Source of the DNA: Takakia lepidozioides
Taxonomy: Eukaryota > Streptophyta > Takakiopsida > Takakiales > Takakiaceae
Reading direction: 5' to 3'
Assembly (NCBI GenBank): GCA_030704615.1
Contig: CM060733.1
Coordinates: 54,376,001 to 54,436,000 of the forward strand
Length of the DNA stretch: 60,000 bases
Shown here: piece after piece, positions 59,001-60,000 of the stretch
Layout: every line of letters begins with the position of its first letter
Numbering within the stretch: position 1 is the first letter of the stretch
Position numbers and translations under genes: made by a program
The notes under the pieces: generated by a model
Told to the model about the DNA's origin: nothing
What the model saw: the letters and a program-made list of their open reading frames with translations, nothing else
The model's database searches: none

Positions 59001-59833
59001 ATTGATGCTTGTAGAGCTCTCTAGAAGAGTCTGGAAAACCTGGAAAATTTGTTTGTCCCACTACTGGTGTGAGCCCCTCACAAACGTAATGCCTCTTCCC
59101 CTTTGTTCCGCCCATAATGGACGCATGGCCACAATAAAAACAATGTGCTCGCCAGAAACTGGGACTGACCTGGACCATCATTTGGCGAGTCCGACGCAGT
59201 CCATCAGTGATACTTTCTGCTGCAGCCATCATCCCTGCTTGTGTCCTTTAGGAGACAACAGAGGTGGGTCAATACAAAAGATTGGCTACTATTACTGGAA
59301 GTCACCTACAAATTACTTCAATTTGGAGATTAGAGGCAGTCCTAACACCTAGAACCAAAGCTGACATACATAGGACACACAAAAGAGCCTGGAATCAACA
59401 ACCACCCAAAATGGCCCTACATGACCAACACAATCCAACTTGTTGACAGACGCATGACCTTGCTACCCAAACCAGTGTGTCCACCTGCACAAAATTAACC
59501 TCTCTTTTGTTGCCACATCTCAGTAACTCGCAGGAGAGAGGGTGGGGCAGGGGATGTCTAAGGGAGCATACTGTAATTGTCGGCGCCGTAGAGTGGCCTC
59601 CTCCCCGCCTGCAAACAGTAGGTCCCTCTGCCAAAACTCATCCCCGGTCAGGATCATTTTCCCTAAGATACTTCCACCCCACCAAAATAACACCTTCCAG
59701 AGGGGAAACAAAATCCCATCCTCTATCAGCCTCATACATGCTCAGAGCAAGAGTTGGACTGACCTCCTCCTTGGCAGCTCTTTCAGTGTTGAGTTTAGCC
59801 TTTACATTCGCCCTCCTGAGGTTTAATCGTAGC
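56044..59833 (-). CDS. SEC20: SEC20-family SNARE, 5' end beyond window
   Basis: Sec20/BNIP1 is the Qb-like SNARE for Golgi-to-ER retrograde vesicles. Minus-strand exons seen: 59833-59764 (LNLRRANVKAKLNTERAAKE), about 59655-59572 (RDLLFAGGEEATLRRRQL), 59234-59170 (MMAAAESITDGLRRTRQMMV), 56885-56771 (NTTLRKADKEYKGQRSLLLT, LLTSLQRQDIMDR) and 56371-56044 (IIVVFFAIVFVLVCGYIVQK membrane anchor, proline/serine-rich tail, stop). The SNARE core and anchor order match the family. Not found: the small piece between RRRQLQ and MMAAAES, and the exon linking MMVQ to NTTLRK. The tail (~75 residues after the anchor, lumenal in a type II protein) ends HEEL, a KDEL-class ER-retrieval variant; yeast Sec20 ends HDEL. 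Introns hold module D, a palindrome and module B repeats. N-terminal exons lie past 60000. Confidence 0.85.
57040..58020 (-). repeat. Composite repeat module D, copy 3 (inverted, intronic)
   Basis: Reverse-complement match to 23890-24800 and 43790-44340, with the same landmarks in reverse order. It lies within the long SEC20-like intron. Confidence 0.55.
58040..58620. repeat. Nested palindrome/direct repeat
   Basis: Outer pieces 58041-58140 and 58463-58610 are direct repeats (both begin TTGGACACAGTTTACTACT). Between them, 58150-58230 and 58290-58372 are inverted arms (GAGCTACAATGCTGGAAACT and its complement). The loop carries an inverted echo of the outer repeat (GGTTGGTTGTTGGCACTGCT). All parts are related to 43505-43790. 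Intronic in the SEC20-like gene. Confidence 0.65.
58865..59080 (+). mobile_element. Composite repeat module B, copy 4
   Basis: Reads CPGYSHQRATLLRTIKN, then decays; nucleotide similarity to 53620-53870 continues to about 59080 (ctactggtgtgagcccctcaca). Antisense within the SEC20-like intron. Confidence 0.45.
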
Positions 59834-60000
59834 CTGAAATACAACATTAAATTTAACAATGTAAGAAAACTTTGGACCGCCAAGGGTCCCGGGGAGAAGG
59901 ATAGATTATATCCAGGAGTAGCTATCCAGTCATACAAACATGAAGCAACAGCAAATTACAATCAGCATCCTACCCATCGACCCTTCCCCATGGGAGACAT

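Noticed and set aside
1-60000. CRISPR arrays, bacterial operons, ribosome-binding sites
   Set aside because: The window is clearly eukaryotic (spliced plant genes); no regularly spaced direct repeats of CRISPR type were found.

Overview
This window looks like nuclear DNA from a land plant, probably seed-free (lycophyte, fern or hornwort; I cannot tell which). Genes are split into short exons with canonical GT...AG introns. The conserved genes are plant-type: plastid shikimate kinase, TOM1/TOM3 family membrane protein, plastid-type NusB-like protein, SEC20 SNARE. A decayed PLS/DYW-style PPR gene is present, a class greatly expanded in seed-free vascular plants. Species assignment is inference; the gene identities rest on motifs and exon phases read directly.

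Layout. 1-7.5 kb: low-coding DNA with tRNA-derived SINE-like repeats and a MITE-like element. 7587-11405 (-): shikimate kinase, ten exons that join in frame to 333 codons plus stop. 11.4-12.65 kb: its CT/GC-rich upstream region. 16406-20238 (-): TOM1/TOM3-like gene, eleven exons joining to 337 codons plus stop. 20.9-24.8 kb: the first copy of a composite repeat with four modules (here called B, C, A and D). 26.4-28.8 kb (+): an unrecognised gene with a small beta-rich N-terminal module and an RPD-containing, nuclease-like domain. 28.8-30.8 kb (-): a PPR pseudogene split by an 846-bp CACTA-type element with intact inverted termini and a 3-bp target duplication. 32.5-40.1 kb (-): the most unusual locus, a degraded multi-exon gene family with a ParB-like GGQHT signature at the N-terminal side and two NIF/FCP1-type HAD phosphatase domains at the C-terminal side. 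It is interrupted by a GACGCC-rich CACTA-like element and carries an array of coding repeats in alternating orientation. 40.2-45.3 kb: LINE-type fragments and the second composite copy. 45.85-46.33 kb (+): a GH1 beta-glucosidase relic. 47894-50784 (-): NusB-like gene, 5' end not found. 51.4-54.8 kb: third composite copy, including a foldback. 56044-59833 (-): SEC20-like SNARE gene running off the right edge, ending in a possible ER-retrieval signal (HEEL), with repeats in its introns.

How it works together: there is no operon logic. Four conserved single genes on the minus strand (chorismate biosynthesis, endomembrane protein, plastid transcription, retrograde vesicle fusion) sit in a sea of nested repeats. 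The repeats carry pieces of coding sequence, including what looks like a copied NusB exon. Stretches with no gene are listed explicitly.
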